From assembly GCA_036732755.1 (NCBI GenBank), contig DAINBU010000195.1, positions 1 through 6,240 of the forward strand: a DNA stretch of 6,240 nucleotides, given 5' to 3'. This stretch comes from DASRRB01 sp036732755 (GTDB lineage Bacteria; Planctomycetota; B15-G4; SIAN01). Under the pieces are notes generated by a model, which saw only the letters and a program-made list of their open reading frames with translations, did no database searches and was not told where the DNA came from. This document shows positions 5,746 through 6,240 of this stretch, in pieces. A program made the translations under genes and the position numbers. Within the stretch, counting starts at the first letter, position 1, and every line of letters begins with the position of its first letter.

Positions 5746-6240
5746 ATGAGCGTGGAGATCCGGTGGAATTCGGCGAGGCACGCGCGCGCCGTCGCGATCG
5801 CGGGCCTCACGCTCGCGATCGCGTGCGCCGCGGCCGACGCCGCCGGCCTGCTCGAAGGCGCCGAGCGACGCAGCCTCGACTGGCGCTTCGAGCAGGCGCC
5901 GCGCGACGAGCCGCTCTCCGACGCGATCCGCTTCGTCGACATCGACGACGCCGCGCTCGACTTCGGCGGCCGCTGGCCGTGGCCGCGCGCGCAGCTCGCC
6001 GCGGCGCTCGCGGAAATCGCGCGCGCCGGCGCGCGCACGATCGCGCTCGACCTGCTCTTGAACGAGCCCGAAGGCGACGGCACGGGCGACCTCGCGCTGG
6101 CGCAAGCGCTCAAGACGACCGCGAGCGTCGTCGCGCTCGAGAACAGCGCCGCCGACCCATGGACGGCCACTCCGCGCGAGCGGCACAAAGCGCGCGACCT
6201 CCTCCTGCACAAGATCGCACAACACTGGACCACAACGCCC
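5746..6240 (+). CDS. CHASE2-domain sensor protein, N-terminal part (continues beyond right edge)
   Basis: 165 codons are open to the last base. After a basic N-terminus comes one transmembrane helix (about 12-30), which would deliver the following CHASE2 domain to the periplasm. Family marks are RRSLDWRFEQAP (41-52), FVDIDDAALDFGGRWPWPR (63-81) with the characteristic VDIDD and GRWPWPR, and the strand GARTIALDLLLNEPE (95-109) with Asp102. A helix DLALAQALKTTASVVALE (115-132) follows. CHASE2 is an extracellular sensory domain of unknown ligand. It usually has further transmembrane helices after it and then an output domain such as adenylate or guanylate cyclase, histidine kinase or Ser/Thr kinase, which here lies outside the window. 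The last 30 or so codons use more A- and T-ending codons than the rest. The start has no Shine-Dalgarno, and the TATCCT 7 bases upstream hints at leaderless expression. Confidence 0.88.
   Translation, partial: MSVEIRWNSARHARAVAIAGLTLAIACAAADAAGLLEGAERRSLDWRFEQAPRDEPLSDAIRFVDIDDAALDFGGRWPWPRAQLAAALAEIARAGARTIALDLLLNEPEGDGTGDLALAQALKTTASVVALENSAADPWTATPRERHKARDLLLHKIAQHWTTTP

Overview
The window is very GC-rich bacterial DNA with strong G/C preference at third codon positions. Long open frames therefore appear in almost every frame and most are shadows. It holds seven protein genes, two of them cut by the window edges. Gene content (HrpB helicase, a multi-FKBP secreted protein, a CHASE2 sensor, a cytochrome-oxidase-subunit-I-like membrane protein) and the scarcity of clear Shine-Dalgarno sites fit a Gram-negative, high-GC lineage such as Myxococcota, Planctomycetota or a related uncultured group. 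The sequence alone does not settle the phylum.

Left to right: (1) the N-terminal 282 codons of an HrpB-type ATP-dependent helicase on the minus strand, running off the left edge; (2) a divergent gene for a polytopic membrane protein with three copies of a histidine/glycine/lysine helix motif seen in COX1-like proteins; (3) an intergenic stretch dominated by a 166-bp imperfect palindrome that begins on the last base of the upstream stop codon; (4) an exported protein made of three FKBP-type domains, only the last with an intact active site; (5) a class I SAM methyltransferase 21 bp downstream, probably cotranscribed; (6) a convergent minus-strand pair of unrecognised genes, a membrane-anchored protein followed through an ATGA overlap by a putative lipoprotein; (7) a 261-bp divergent intergenic region with a perfect 14-bp hairpin just upstream of the minus-strand pair; (8) the start of a CHASE2-domain sensor gene running off the right edge.

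The genes do not form one recognisable pathway. The FKBP protein, the unknown pair and the CHASE2 sensor all act at or outside the membrane, while HrpB and the methyltransferase look like housekeeping or general enzymes. The most unusual signal is the 166-bp palindrome. When it is folded, the top strand carries five tandem G-A mismatch pairs at its internal loops, a pattern expected of a selected single-stranded structure rather than random decay. No CRISPR array, tRNA, rRNA or complete insertion sequence is visible.
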